Shown one piece after another: positions 52,342 through 62,172 of a DNA stretch of 64,000 bases. Location of the stretch: positions 1 through 64,000 of the forward strand of contig NZ_JALGYW010000013.1 of NCBI RefSeq assembly GCF_023111095.1, in the 5' to 3' direction. Positions within the stretch are counted from its first letter, which is position 1, and each line of letters begins with the position of its first letter. The position numbers were made by a program, and so were the translations under genes. Below the pieces are notes generated by a model. It worked only from the letters and a program-made list of their open reading frames with translations. It had not been told where the DNA came from and ran no database searches. The stretch is from Maribellus sp. YY47. GTDB lineage: Bacteria; Bacteroidota; Bacteroidia; Bacteroidales; Prolixibacteraceae.

Positions 52342-52345
52342 AACG

Positions 52346-54295
52346 TTAGTTATACAATCCTGATAATTGCTCTCTTACTTCGTTTGCGATAAATTCTGCA
52401 AATTCGTTTACTTTCATTGTTCCCTTATCTCCTTCTCCCTGGCGTCTAACTGAAACCGTCTCTTCTTCGGCCTCTTTTTCCCCAACAATCAGCAAATAAG
52501 GAATCCGTTTTAATTCGTTGTCGCGTATCTTCCTACCAATCTTTTCGTTACGGTCGTCAACGACGGTGCGAATATCGGAAATATTTAGAACTTCTGAAAC
52601 TTTTTTAGCATAATCGTTATACTTTTCACTTATCGGCAAAACAACTGCCTGCTCCGGTGTCAGCCATAACGGGAACTTACCGGCAGTGTGTTCTATTAAC
52701 ACTGCAACAAAGCGTTCCATTGATCCGAAGGGTGCACGGTGAATCATTACCGGGCGGTGACGCTTATCGTCTGAACCGATATATTCCAGTTCAAAACGCT
52801 CCGGAAGGTTGTAATCCACCTGAACTGTTCCCAGCTGCCAGCTTCTTCCCAGTGCATCTTTGATCATGAAATCAAGCTTTGGTCCGTAGAAAGCAGCTTC
52901 TCCTAGCTCGGTTACGGTATTTAATCCTTTTTCTTCACACGCTTCAATAATAGCACGTTCGGCTTTGTCCCAGTTTTCGGGCGATCCAATGTACTTTTCC
53001 GGTTTCTCCGGATCACGCAACGAAATCTGTGCGGTATAATTTTCAAAACTTAGCGCCTTGAAAATGATAAAAATAATATCGATTACTTTCTTAAACTCAT
53101 CTTTTACCTGATCGGGACGACAGAAAAGGTGAGCATCATCCTGAGTAAAACCGCGAACACGGGTCAGACCATGCAATTCACCACTCATTTCGTAACGATA
53201 AACGGTGCCGAATTCTGCCATACGTACCGGAAGGTCCTTGTATGACCGTGGCCAGGCTTTGTAAATTTCGCAGTGATGCGGACAGTTCATCGGTTTCAGT
53301 AAATACTCTTCGCCTTCGGCCGGAGTTGTGATCGGCTGGAACGAATCTTTACCGTATTTCTGAAAGTGACCCGAGGTTTTGTACAGTTTCACATCTCCGA
53401 TATGGGGAGTGATTACCTGTTCATATCCGTATTTTTTCTGAACTTTTTTCAGAAATGTTTCGAGCTGCTCGCGCAATTGTGCTCCTTTCGGAAGCCACAA
53501 CGGCAAACCCTGCCCTACATTTTCTGAAAAAGTGAACAGCTGCATTTCTTTCCCTACTTTGCGGTGGTCGCGTTTTTTTGCTTCCTCCAGCATTACCAGG
53601 TACTCGTCGAGCATTTTCTGTTTCGGAAAAGTAACTCCGTAAATACGGGTCAACATTCTATTGTGCTCGTCGCCACGCCAGTATGCACCGGCAATCGACA
53701 TTAATTTAATCGCTTTAATATAGCCGGTGTTCGGCAAATGTGGTCCACGGCATAGATCGGTAAAGTTACCCTGGTTGTACAAGGTAATTGTTCCGTCTTC
53801 CAGCTCGCTGATAAGCTCCTGTTTTAGCTCGTCATTTTTTTGAGTAAACATGGCCATAGCATCGTTCTTCGAGATCTCGGAACGAACAATGTCATTTTTC
53901 TGACGGGCCAGTTCAAGCATTTTCTTTTCGATATTCACCAGGTCTTTGTCCGAAATGGTTTTCCCCTCGGGCAGATCGATATCGTAGTAAAAACCGGTGT
54001 CAACAGTAGGGCCGATACCAAATTTGGTTCCCGGGAAAAACGATTCGATCGCCTCGGCCATCAGGTGAGCCGACGAATGCCAGAAGGTGTCTTTCCCTTC
54101 CCGGTCGTCCCACGTGTAAAGTTTTATCTTCGCATCGTGTTCAATCTTCCGGGTGAGGTCCCAAACCACACCATCAACTGATACCGACAAAACATCTTTT
54201 GCCAGCCTTGGTGAAATGGATTCTGCTACCTCCATTCCGGTTACTGCAGCATCAAATTCGCGTACACTATTGTCCGGTAGTGTTATCTTAATCAT
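52346..54295 (-). CDS. thrS: Threonyl-tRNA synthetase
   Basis: A 649-residue class II synthetase of normal length. An N-terminal TGS domain (about 1-62) is followed by an editing domain with [10 protein letters not shown] (about 73-82) and the catalytic core: [10 protein letters not shown] (zinc-binding Cys/His, motif 1 region), [20 protein letters not shown] (motif 2), and [15 protein letters not shown] (motif 3). The anticodon-binding domain forms the C-terminus. It charges tRNA-Thr with threonine in the cytoplasm. It is the first gene of thrS-infC-rpmI-rplT, and its stop codon lies 18 bases before the infC start. Confidence 0.98.
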   Translation of the reverse strand: MIKITLPDNSVREFDAAVTGMEVAESISPRLAKDVLSVSVDGVVWDLTRKIEHDAKIKLYTWDDREGKDTFWHSSAHLMAEAIESFFPGTKFGIGPTVDTGFYYDIDLPEGKTISDKDLVNIEKKMLELARQKNDIVRSEISKNDAMAMFTQKNDELKQELISELEDGTITLYNQGNFTDLCRGPHLPNTGYIKAIKLMSIAGAYWRGDEHNRMLTRIYGVTFPKQKMLDEYLVMLEEAKKRDHRKVGKEMQLFTFSENVGQGLPLWLPKGAQLREQLETFLKKVQKKYGYEQVITPHIGDVKLYKTSGHFQKYGKDSFQPITTPAEGEEYLLKPMNCPHHCEIYKAWPRSYKDLPVRMAEFGTVYRYEMSGELHGLTRVRGFTQDDAHLFCRPDQVKDEFKKVIDIIFIIFKALSFENYTAQISLRDPEKPEKYIGSPENWDKAERAIIEACEEKGLNTVTELGEAAFYGPKLDFMIKDALGRSWQLGTVQVDYNLPERFELEYIGSDDKRHRPVMIHRAPFGSMERFVAVLIEHTAGKFPLWLTPEQAVVLPISEKYNDYAKKVSEVLNISDIRTVVDDRNEKIGRKIRDNELKRIPYLLIVGEKEAEEETVSVRRQGEGDKGTMKVNEFAEFIANEVREQLSGLYN

Positions 54296-54371
54296 TATCT
54301 GTTGGTTTCAGTTCCCTCCTGAAGTTTGTTCCGGAAATTCAACAGCGAAGTATCAATATTCAGAACAAATC

Positions 54372-54404
54372 AGACCAGGAACAGTTTTAACTTATCTATG
54401 GTCT
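54372..54404 (-). promoter_or_regulatory. Leader hairpin upstream of thrS
   Basis: AGACCA (54399-54404 on the minus strand) and TGGTCT (54372-54377) can form a hairpin around a 21-base loop in the thrS leader. In E. coli, ThrRS binds tRNA-like leader structures to repress its own synthesis; whether this hairpin does so is unknown. Confidence 0.3.
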
Positions 54405-54419
54405 TTTTTAAAAGTGGGG

Positions 54420-54427
54420 CAAAGATA
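54420..54427 (-). promoter_or_regulatory. Candidate -7 box of the thrS operon
   Basis: TATCTTTG on the minus strand matches TAnnTTTG exactly, about 125 bases before the thrS start. A TTTG element lies 26 bases upstream, longer than the usual 19, so only the -7 box is well supported. Confidence 0.4.
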
Positions 54428-54745
54428 ATGAATCCTTTAATATTTCATCATTTCAAAAGATTTGTACTCAATTATTTTAACCCAAATTTTCAACACCGAT
54501 GTATTGATATCCTGTCATTCGCAATCTGGAGTGCAAATTCTTTTTTTCGAAAAAGTCAAAATAAGTATTCCAAAGCACCGGCTTACGGATTGCTGCGATT
54601 TTGCATTAAAACAAATAAAATAATTACGATATGCATATTTTATCTATCAATATATTATTTGATTGAGAATTTATTCCGTTATTTGCAAGCATTAAAGACT
54701 GCTTATTTATTGTTCAAATCAATTTCATAACTCAACAAATTAGGT
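54428..54745. other. AT-rich intergenic region, no gene seen
   Basis: The stretch between the thrS promoter region and the terminator of the PorP-like gene is highly AT-rich. A long forward frame over part of it is lysine/phenylalanine/isoleucine-rich and overlaps the thrS leader; I regard it as chance. I see no RNA gene. Confidence 0.6.
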
Positions 54746-54783
54746 AAAATGCCATTCGGATCAATTTTCGTGTGGCATTTTTT
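54746..54783. terminator. Terminator after the PorP/SprF-like gene
   Basis: AAAATGCCA (54746-54754) pairs with TGGCATTTT (54773-54781). It adjoins the PorP-like stop codon at 54785-54787 and has T residues at the end on both strands. Confidence 0.75.
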
Positions 54784-54784
54784 A

Positions 54785-55723
54785 TTAATCGTACCAAGGT
54801 AAGCCTGTGTGTTTGCTAACGTGAAGCGGAATTCGGTATTCCAGTATAATCTCGTGTGTTCCGTTTGAATTTATGTTACTACTGAAATTAAAATCGTAGG
54901 TATAGCCCAGCCGCATATTCGGAGTAAGATGAATACCGGTAATCAGCGTCAATTCAGGAACAGATCGGTAAGTGAACCCAATATCAAATAATTCTGTGGG
55001 ACCTTTTAATAAGCCCGTAGGTCGTTTAAAACGGACGATGGAAGACGCCTCCACATAGGTCAGGTTTCTTCTGTTAGCCAATTGAATTCCGGCAGTAATG
55101 TTATAAACCTCTGAATCAGAATTCCGGTAAAGGGCGTAGAAATAGCGGTGGTTGCTGATTAGAAAATCATCATCTTGTTTCCACAAAGCGAAAATATGGG
55201 TGGACGAAAAGCCTGCCAGAAAATGTTTGGCCTGAAGCTCTACTCCCACATGGGCATCGGGCGAGGTAAAACGTTTGTCGGAGTAATCCAAGGCCGGATC
55301 ATCAGCAATCACAGGATCATAAAGCGAGGCATTTACCCGGCGGGTATAAACGCCTGCAGCCATCCCGAGCGACAAGTCGAGTTGCGGCGTTAACCCTACC
55401 CTGTGTGCATATTGAAATGTTGGATTCGATGCTGTGGTTAAACCAATTTCATCGCGGCTTACCGAAAATCCATAGGCAGATTGATGCTCGTCGGAAAAAC
55501 CGGAAGCCTGCAATGTATATACGGTTGGAGCACCTTCTATTCCGGTCCATTGACGCCGGACATTGGAAAATACGTAAACAAAACCGTCGCGCGCTATCGA
55601 TGCCGGATTAAAATGGGAACGGTTGTACCAATGTGTCGAACTTGACACATCAGCCTGTCCCATCGCCGGGTATTGAAGGAGTATTAATATTGAAAGTAAG
55701 AGAAGTAAAAAGCGTGTTTTCAT
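54785..55723 (-). CDS. PorP/SprF-family type IX secretion membrane protein
   Basis: A 312-residue outer-membrane protein. ATG at 55723 (MKTRFLLLLLSILILLQYPA) starts a signal peptide; an ATG 33 bases upstream is rejected. The mature start HWYNRSHFNPASIARDGFVY and AYGFSVSRDEIGLT are PorP/SprF hallmarks, and strands continue to a C-terminal NGTHEIILEYRI. SprF-like proteins act with a particular type IX secretion substrate at the cell surface. The gene just upstream, a PKD protein with a CHU_C-type tail, is the expected partner. Confidence 0.87.
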   Translation of the reverse strand: MKTRFLLLLLSILILLQYPAMGQADVSSSTHWYNRSHFNPASIARDGFVYVFSNVRRQWTGIEGAPTVYTLQASGFSDEHQSAYGFSVSRDEIGLTTASNPTFQYAHRVGLTPQLDLSLGMAAGVYTRRVNASLYDPVIADDPALDYSDKRFTSPDAHVGVELQAKHFLAGFSSTHIFALWKQDDDFLISNHRYFYALYRNSDSEVYNITAGIQLANRRNLTYVEASSIVRFKRPTGLLKGPTELFDIGFTYRSVPELTLITGIHLTPNMRLGYTYDFNFSSNINSNGTHEIILEYRIPLHVSKHTGLPWYD

Positions 55724-55824
55724 TCGTCTTTGGTTGTATATTTTGAGGTGATTCATGGAACTCGCATGATATTATAGTGTTATCGTATGTGGCAAAATAC
55801 TTGTCATGCTCGTTTCATCCGGAA

Positions 55825-57939
55825 TTATCTGACAAGGGTTATAAATCCGGTTTTCACCTGATCCTGCGCGTAGGCATCTTTGTAGTTCACTGTATAATAG
55901 TAGGTATCGGGATCAGCATTTCGCCCTTTGTAGATGCCGTTCCAGCCTTCATTGCCCGAATACAGAAGTATTCCGTTTCTGTCCACCACCTTAATACTGT
56001 AGTCCTCCAGGAAAAGATCGTTTATCCCATCATTATTGGGTGTAAAAACATTGGGAACAAACAGGTCAACCGCAACAGAAGCAGCGCTCGTTTGCGTACA
56101 GCCCCATTCATTAATTGCGGTAACGGTAACATCGAATACAATCAATTCGTTCGGTATGGTGTAGTAATGCATAAACGAAGACGCCCTGGTTTGTGTCCCG
56201 TCGCCCATATCCCATAAAAACTCAACGCCGTCTTCCGACGAAGCTGTACAATCGACTTGCGGATTTCGGCTATTTACCGAGCTAGTAGAAAGCGAAAAAT
56301 TCATCGTAGGACTTGAAACTTCCTGAACATTTACTTTTATTTCTTTGACACACCCCCGTGCATTTGTTCCTGTTACGGAGTGTTTACCACCTTCATAAAC
56401 CCTTATGGAATCAACCACTTCACCAGTATCCCAAAGATACTCCAGCGCACCTTCAGCTCTTAATGTCATGGTAGTTCCTTCGCATAAAAAGCTGTCGCCA
56501 TCCAACGTAAAACTCCATTCTGGATCTTCCAGAATGCTAAATGATATGGTATCCGAAACACAACCTTCGGAAGAATGCCCCAGCATCCAGTAATCACCTC
56601 CCGGAGCGCCGAAAACAACGCTTGAATCTGTAACTCCCGAACTCCATTCGTATCGGTATGCACCATATGCTGTCAATTCAGTTTTCAGCCCGGGGCAATA
56701 CGTTGTGTCGCCGGAAAAGCCCACCAACGGAGGAGAAAAAGACTCGACCTGTTTCAATAAAGTATCGGTACATCCGGAGGGAGGATTGTAAACGATCAGT
56801 TGCACATCGTGCATTCCCGAGGTTTGAAATTTATGCCTTGGATCTTTTGAGTCGATGATTTCACCTTCTCCAAAATCCCATTTGTAATCCAATGTACCGT
56901 TATTGGTTTCTGAGTTGTTGATCATTTGCACTTCATTCGAGAAGCAATCAATCATTTTGGATGAAAAGTCAGCTACCGGTTCATAACGCGCAATAGTTGA
57001 CGAAAGACTTACCTCGCAACCTGTTTCCGAATTCATTACACAATAATAGGTATCACCTTCTTTCGGGTCCTCAATCATCAGGTCGCGTTTGGTATCCGCT
57101 ACCGTCACCTGGTCATCCTTGAGCCATTTATAGGCCTCAAAACCCTCCGGTGCTTCAAGCTTGGCATACGAATCGCCGGTACAGTAATCCACAGTAATAT
57201 ACAATGGCATGCAGTCTACCACAAAATAAGCGTATCCATAATGGTAATGACCTGTGCAATCAGCCGATAAAAATTCAATGGTAATCTCCTCTCCAATATA
57301 GCCGGTTAAATCGGCTCCCACAGTCGTCCAGTCTCGCCATTTTACAGGAACATTTGATCCGGAAGGATTATATGTTTTAAATTCGGAGTCCATATTTCCG
57401 GATGAAAAAACGTCGTAATTGGAGCAATCCTCAATTGCACCGCCATTTTCATCAAAAAGTGAAAGCTGAAAATGGGGTTCCATTTCTGATACATTATCAT
57501 GCGTAGTTGAATACTGCAATACACAGGCAAATTTCAGCAATAAAAAAGCATTGGAAGAATCAACCTTCATGGTGTAACGCAAACTCTGCTGCCAGCATCT
57601 CGGACTTTTATCCGATCCGGAGAGTTCACATCCCAATCGGGCCGAGTGCGTATAACCCTCGGGAATCATTTTTAATTGATTTCCTGTATTACTGTCATAT
57701 CCCGACCGATCGGAGATAATCACATGCCGTCGTGATGTGGGAATAGCAACCACGCCCGGCGAGGTGTTAAAGGTGGCAGGGACATCGGATGAAGTACTAT
57801 ACCTCCACTGATACCCGGTCCAGCCATCAAAATTCCCTTTTTCAAACCCAATATTTTTTGATCCTACAGGACCTGCTTTTGCCTTGTCGGTAGCCATCAA
57901 AAGGCCGCTAACAAGCAACAGCAGCGTTATAATTTTCAT
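55825..57939 (-). CDS. Type IX secretion substrate with PKD repeats and CHU_C-type (type B) sorting domain
   Basis: A 704-residue exported protein with a signal peptide (MKIITLLLLVSGLLMATDKA). An N-terminal region (about 25-230) resembles a jelly-roll adhesion domain. Several PKD-like beta-sandwich repeats follow, marked by LDYKWDFGEGEIIDSKDPRH and VEFLWDMGDGTQTRASSF. The last 90 residues form the gliding-motility-type C-terminal domain: VPNVFTPNNDGINDLFLEDY with a later YSGNEGWNGIYKGRNADP, the type B sorting signal. It is probably presented on the cell surface by the type IX system with the PorP/SprF-like protein next to it. A ligand is not evident. Confidence 0.87.
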   Translation of the reverse strand: MKIITLLLLVSGLLMATDKAKAGPVGSKNIGFEKGNFDGWTGYQWRYSTSSDVPATFNTSPGVVAIPTSRRHVIISDRSGYDSNTGNQLKMIPEGYTHSARLGCELSGSDKSPRCWQQSLRYTMKVDSSNAFLLLKFACVLQYSTTHDNVSEMEPHFQLSLFDENGGAIEDCSNYDVFSSGNMDSEFKTYNPSGSNVPVKWRDWTTVGADLTGYIGEEITIEFLSADCTGHYHYGYAYFVVDCMPLYITVDYCTGDSYAKLEAPEGFEAYKWLKDDQVTVADTKRDLMIEDPKEGDTYYCVMNSETGCEVSLSSTIARYEPVADFSSKMIDCFSNEVQMINNSETNNGTLDYKWDFGEGEIIDSKDPRHKFQTSGMHDVQLIVYNPPSGCTDTLLKQVESFSPPLVGFSGDTTYCPGLKTELTAYGAYRYEWSSGVTDSSVVFGAPGGDYWMLGHSSEGCVSDTISFSILEDPEWSFTLDGDSFLCEGTTMTLRAEGALEYLWDTGEVVDSIRVYEGGKHSVTGTNARGCVKEIKVNVQEVSSPTMNFSLSTSSVNSRNPQVDCTASSEDGVEFLWDMGDGTQTRASSFMHYYTIPNELIVFDVTVTAINEWGCTQTSAASVAVDLFVPNVFTPNNDGINDLFLEDYSIKVVDRNGILLYSGNEGWNGIYKGRNADPDTYYYTVNYKDAYAQDQVKTGFITLVR

Positions 57940-58172
57940 CCCGTTAAGTTGTTAGACTAATTTTTAAAACGGATATTTTTATCTTTTTGGTCGTCAGAAA
58001 ACGATACACATGTAATTAGAAGGTGAAATGAAATTTCCCTAAATTTTCCATGTACATTTATTCATCAGTGCTTAAAAATAGCAATTATACTGAAATAGAT
58101 AATCTATTACACAGATTAAGGTTTGGCGGAACATTTTCTTATTTTTGTCTTCATCGCAAAAGAAAAAATAGC

Positions 58173-60368
58173 ATGAAGAAAATCTTTTTATTAATGGCTG
58201 CTGTTTTGGTTATGGCAGCAGCAAAGGCCCAGGACGCGGGCACATTCACTCTTGAAGATATTTTTGTTAAAGGGACATTCCGTACTTCGTCGGTCTACGG
58301 CCTCCGTTCCATGAACGACGGAATTCATTATACAACCATGGAAGGCAACTCCAAAGTGGTAAAATACAGTTACCAAACCGGAAACGAAGTAGAAGTTTTG
58401 TTTGATGTGAAAAGTGTAAAAGATGCTCCCATTGCTTCTTTTTCCGATTATGAATTTAGTGCCGATGAAACTCAAATTTTGCTGACCACGAATGTGAAAC
58501 CAATTTACCGACATTCGTTTACCGCACAATATTATGTATGGAATTCGGTTACCAGGGAACTCACAGAGTTGTCGGACAAAGGCCCGCAACAACTGGCCAC
58601 TTTTTCGCCCGACGGGAACCGGGTTGCCTATGTTCGCGACAATAATATTTTCGTTAAGAACCTGAAGTTTGGAAGTACGACTCAGGCAACTTTTGATGGC
58701 AAAAAGAATGAAATCATCAATGGTGCTCCCGACTGGGTTTATGAGGAAGAATTTGGGTTTAACAAAGCGTTTTGGTGGTCGCCCAACAGCGAATTTGTTT
58801 CTTTTATCCGCTTCGACGAACGCGAAGTGCCTGAGTTTTCGATGCCGATGTACGCAGGATTGAAGCCCGAACACAACGAATTTAAACTGTATCCGGGGTG
58901 GGAAACCTTTAAATATCCGAAGGCCGGCGAAAAAAATTCCCTGGTTCAGGTGTTGAGTTACGAAATCAAAACCAAGAAAACAATTCCGGTAAATATCGGA
59001 ACTGAAACCGACCTGTACATTCCCCGACTCAACTGGTCGCCCGAAAATGAATTGCTTGTCATGCGTTTAAACCGGCTTCAGAATCAGCTGGATATTTTGT
59101 ATGCGAATCCGTATACCGGCGAATCGCATGAAGTGATGACAGAAAAGAACAAACGTTATGTTGATGAAGATTTTCTCAATTCATTAACCTTTCTGGACAA
59201 CGGAAATTTTGTGGTTTTGAGCGAGCGTAACGGTTGGTCGCACCTATACTTATACGACAAACAGGGCATTGAAATCGCGCAACTAACCGACGGCGATTTT
59301 GACGTAACCGATTTTTACGGCTACGACACTGAAAAAAAGGTGTATTACTACCAGGCGGCTGCCGAATCGCCGCTGCGTCGCGAAGTATATTACATCAGTC
59401 AGGATAAAAAATTAAAAGGAAAGTTGTCGACTCAGGAAGGAACCAACCGCGCGGTTTTCAGTAAGAATTTCAGGTATTACATCAACTATTTCAGCAACAG
59501 TAAAACACCAACTTATATTACCTTGCACGAGATGAAAAAGAACGAAATGATTCGTTTTCTGCAAGATAATACCGTGTTGAAAAACACGCTAAAAAACATG
59601 AGCATTCCGCAGAAAGAATTCTTCTCCTTTAAAACTTCCGAAGGAATTGAGTTAAACGGATACATGATTAAACCGCTTGGTTTTGACGCTTCGAAAAAGT
59701 ACCCGGTTTTTATGACACAATACAGCGGCCCTAATTCGCAAAGTGTTACCGACTCGTGGGGCGGCATTGGCTGGAACGAGTACCTGGCACAGGAAGGATT
59801 TCTGGTGGTTTGTGTCGATCCGCGGGGAACCGCAGCACGTGGCGAAGATTTCAGAAAAGTTACCTACATGCAGTTGGGTAAATACGAATCGGATGACCAA
59901 GTGGAAGCTGCCCGTTACCTGGGAACCCTGCCTTTTGTAGATGCTTCGAACATTGCTATTTTCGGCTGGAGCTACGGTGGATTTATGACATTGCTTTCGC
60001 TTGAAAAAGGAGGTGATGTGTTTAAAGCCGGTATTTCGGTAGCCCCGGTAACCAACTGGCGCTTTTACGATACGGTTTACACCGAACGTTATATGCGCAC
60101 CCCGCAATTAAATCCGGATGGATACGACGACAATTCGCCACTTAACCATGCCGCCGACATTACAGGAAGATTGCTGATTATTCATGGTAGCGCTGATGAT
60201 AATGTGCATGTACAAAACACCTTTGAAATGACCGAAGAACTGGTACAGGCCGGTGTTCAGTTCGATATGGCTATTTACACCAACCGCAACCACGGAATAC
60301 GCGGAGGAAATACCACCATGCATCTTTACACCAAAATGACGAACTTTTTGAAAGAACAGTTGCAGTAA
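58173..60368 (+). CDS. Dipeptidyl-peptidase IV (S9B)
   Basis: A 731-residue exported peptidase. ATG at 58173 gives MKKIFLLMAAVLVMAAAKAQ, a signal peptide; the longer frame from 58050 is rejected. The N-terminal beta-propeller carries APDWVYEEEFGFNKAFWWSP (about 186-205) with the double-Glu motif that binds the substrate's free N-terminus. The catalytic triad is Ser in IFGWSYGGFM, Asp in IIHGSADDNVHV and His in YTNRNHGIRGG. This is the full DPP IV signature, so release of Xaa-Pro dipeptides in the periplasm is expected. A TATTTTTG box at 58140-58147 may be its -7 element. It differs from the S9 peptidase at 39956 in these motifs. Confidence 0.93.
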   Translation: MKKIFLLMAAVLVMAAAKAQDAGTFTLEDIFVKGTFRTSSVYGLRSMNDGIHYTTMEGNSKVVKYSYQTGNEVEVLFDVKSVKDAPIASFSDYEFSADETQILLTTNVKPIYRHSFTAQYYVWNSVTRELTELSDKGPQQLATFSPDGNRVAYVRDNNIFVKNLKFGSTTQATFDGKKNEIINGAPDWVYEEEFGFNKAFWWSPNSEFVSFIRFDEREVPEFSMPMYAGLKPEHNEFKLYPGWETFKYPKAGEKNSLVQVLSYEIKTKKTIPVNIGTETDLYIPRLNWSPENELLVMRLNRLQNQLDILYANPYTGESHEVMTEKNKRYVDEDFLNSLTFLDNGNFVVLSERNGWSHLYLYDKQGIEIAQLTDGDFDVTDFYGYDTEKKVYYYQAAAESPLRREVYYISQDKKLKGKLSTQEGTNRAVFSKNFRYYINYFSNSKTPTYITLHEMKKNEMIRFLQDNTVLKNTLKNMSIPQKEFFSFKTSEGIELNGYMIKPLGFDASKKYPVFMTQYSGPNSQSVTDSWGGIGWNEYLAQEGFLVVCVDPRGTAARGEDFRKVTYMQLGKYESDDQVEAARYLGTLPFVDASNIAIFGWSYGGFMTLLSLEKGGDVFKAGISVAPVTNWRFYDTVYTERYMRTPQLNPDGYDDNSPLNHAADITGRLLIIHGSADDNVHVQNTFEMTEELVQAGVQFDMAIYTNRNHGIRGGNTTMHLYTKMTNFLKEQLQ

Positions 60369-60430
60369 GTAATATTCAATAAGGGCAAAGTATTTTTTAA
60401 ACTGTTGTATCAAAAGGTAAAATTTCTATC

Positions 60431-61477
60431 ATGAGTATTGAAATCATTTCGATGGCAGTATTCTTGACATTTATTGTCGGGGTGCTAATGATTGACCTTG
60501 TATTTGTAGGACGGAAGGTGCATATTATTTCAGCCAAAGAGGCTATCGCATGGAGCGTTGTCTGGATATCTCTTGGACTGTCGTTCTATTTTGTTCTATT
60601 TTACTTTGTCCATTTGCTACATGGCATTACCACTCTCGAGGAATTGCGGGAAATATGCAGACTTTATAATCCTTATATTGAGTTCAAAACCAATACTTTT
60701 GACCAAATGCTCGCAGAATACCGGAAAGCACAGGCCATTAACTATCTCTCCGGATATTTTATTGAAAAGACCCTTTCGATCGACAATATTTTTGTGATGA
60801 TGATGATTCTTACCGGATTTTCCGTGCCGCAAAAAGATTATAAACTCATTCTTTTCTGGGGAATTTTTGGTGCGATTGTATTACGTTTTGCATTCATTTT
60901 TGCCGGTGTGGCTATCATTCACCGTTTCGAGTGGGTGTTGTTTGTTTTTGGTGGATTCCTTTTGTATCAGGGCATAAAAATCCTGTTTGAAAAAAACAAG
61001 AAACCCAAAAATCCCAAAGATTCCAAATTGGTAAAATGGGTAAGCCGTCACATCAACGTTACCACTGAATATGGGCACGACAGTTTTTGGTTTCGCGAGA
61101 AAGGAAAACTTGTATTCACCCCGCTTTTCCTGGTACTGATCATGATTGAATTCTCGGATCTTATTTTTGCATTCGATTCCATACCCGCCATCTTTGCTGT
61201 TTCACGCGATCCGTACATTGTATTTTTCTCCAACGTTTTTGCGATTCTGGGATTACGTGCACTGTTCTTCCTGCTGGCCAATCTTATCAACAAATTTCGT
61301 TTTCTTAAACCAGGAGTGGCATTACTGCTTGTGTTTGTGGGAGCCAAATTATTGTTTCACAAAAATCTGAGAGATTGGGGCTTTCAACCTGAATATTCGC
61401 TTTATTTTATCGGAGCGGTTCTGGTGATAAGTATTTTGCTTTCTGTGCTTTTCCCGAAAAAAGAAGCTAGTAATTAG
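60431..61477 (+). CDS. TerC-family membrane protein
   Basis: A 348-residue integral membrane protein with about nine helices. The family's acidic motifs are present: FIEKTLSIDNIFVMMMILTG (about 114-133) and LIMIEFSDLIFAFDSIPAIF (about 235-254), which line a proposed metal path. TerC/Alx proteins are linked to Mn2+ export and tellurite resistance. An extra loop of about 50 residues between helices 3 and 4 is common in Alx-type members. It follows dipeptidyl-peptidase IV by 62 bases and precedes the DUF502 gene by 90 on the same strand. Confidence 0.88.
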   Translation: MSIEIISMAVFLTFIVGVLMIDLVFVGRKVHIISAKEAIAWSVVWISLGLSFYFVLFYFVHLLHGITTLEELREICRLYNPYIEFKTNTFDQMLAEYRKAQAINYLSGYFIEKTLSIDNIFVMMMILTGFSVPQKDYKLILFWGIFGAIVLRFAFIFAGVAIIHRFEWVLFVFGGFLLYQGIKILFEKNKKPKNPKDSKLVKWVSRHINVTTEYGHDSFWFREKGKLVFTPLFLVLIMIEFSDLIFAFDSIPAIFAVSRDPYIVFFSNVFAILGLRALFFLLANLINKFRFLKPGVALLLVFVGAKLLFHKNLRDWGFQPEYSLYFIGAVLVISILLSVLFPKKEASN

Positions 61478-61567
61478 AGATAGTATCGTAGTCGGGCAAA
61501 AACCAACCGCCATTTTATATTTGTAAGAAATGGACTATTTTCACATAACTGAATAATCATAAGAATC

Positions 61568-62170
61568 ATGAAAAAGTTGGGCAGTTATTTTTTTCAGGGC
61601 GTGTTATTGGTGGCCCCCGTAGCCATTATCATTTATATTCTCTATTCTGTTTTTGTTACAGTCGATGGCTGGTTGATCGACAACCTGAAACCAGTGGTCG
61701 GTGTTCATATTCCCGGACTCGGAATTATCATCCTGGTTGTTTCACTTACTATACTTGGCTTTATCGGGCAGACGGCGTTGGTGGAACCCATCAAGCATTT
61801 GGGAGAAAGTTTTATCAAGCGAATTCCTTTACTAAACCTTCTATATACTTCGCTAAAAGATTTGTTTTCGGCATTTGTGGGCAACGAAAAGAAATTCAAT
61901 GTACCGGTGAAGGTGCATTTCAATAAGGAAAATAACCTCTGGAAACTGGGATTTATTACCAAAGATTCGTTGGAGGAATTTGATATGGAGGGAATGACAG
62001 CTGTTTATTTTCCGCATTCCTACAACTTTTCCGGCGAACTGTATGTGGTTCCTGCTGATCGTGTCGAAAAGCTCTCGCTGTCTCCTTCCGAAGTAATGAA
62101 ATTTGTAGTTTCGGGCGGTGTAACGCGACTTGACGGCCCCGAGGATAAACTTCAGAAACCGGAGAAATAA
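61568..62170 (+). CDS. DUF502 membrane protein
   Basis: A 200-residue protein with two N-terminal membrane helices (about 8-28 and 48-68), followed by a soluble beta-rich domain. KRIPLLNLLYTSLKDLFSAF (about 88-107) and TAVYFPHSYNFSGELYVVP are typical of DUF502. The family is found in bacteria and plants and has no proven bacterial function. A TATATTTG box (61516-61523) upstream matches the -7 consensus. It ends two bases before the stop of the convergent TPR gene. Confidence 0.88.
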   Translation: MKKLGSYFFQGVLLVAPVAIIIYILYSVFVTVDGWLIDNLKPVVGVHIPGLGIIILVVSLTILGFIGQTALVEPIKHLGESFIKRIPLLNLLYTSLKDLFSAFVGNEKKFNVPVKVHFNKENNLWKLGFITKDSLEEFDMEGMTAVYFPHSYNFSGELYVVPADRVEKLSLSPSEVMKFVVSGGVTRLDGPEDKLQKPEK

Positions 62171-62172
62171 CC

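Noticed and set aside
54296-54430. T-box riboswitch before thrS
   Set aside because: No T-box bulge sequence or specifier loop is visible, and T-boxes are not typical of this phylum.
54326-54730. A 134-residue forward frame upstream of thrS
   Set aside because: It is AT-driven, lies antisense to the thrS leader and promoter, and resembles no protein.
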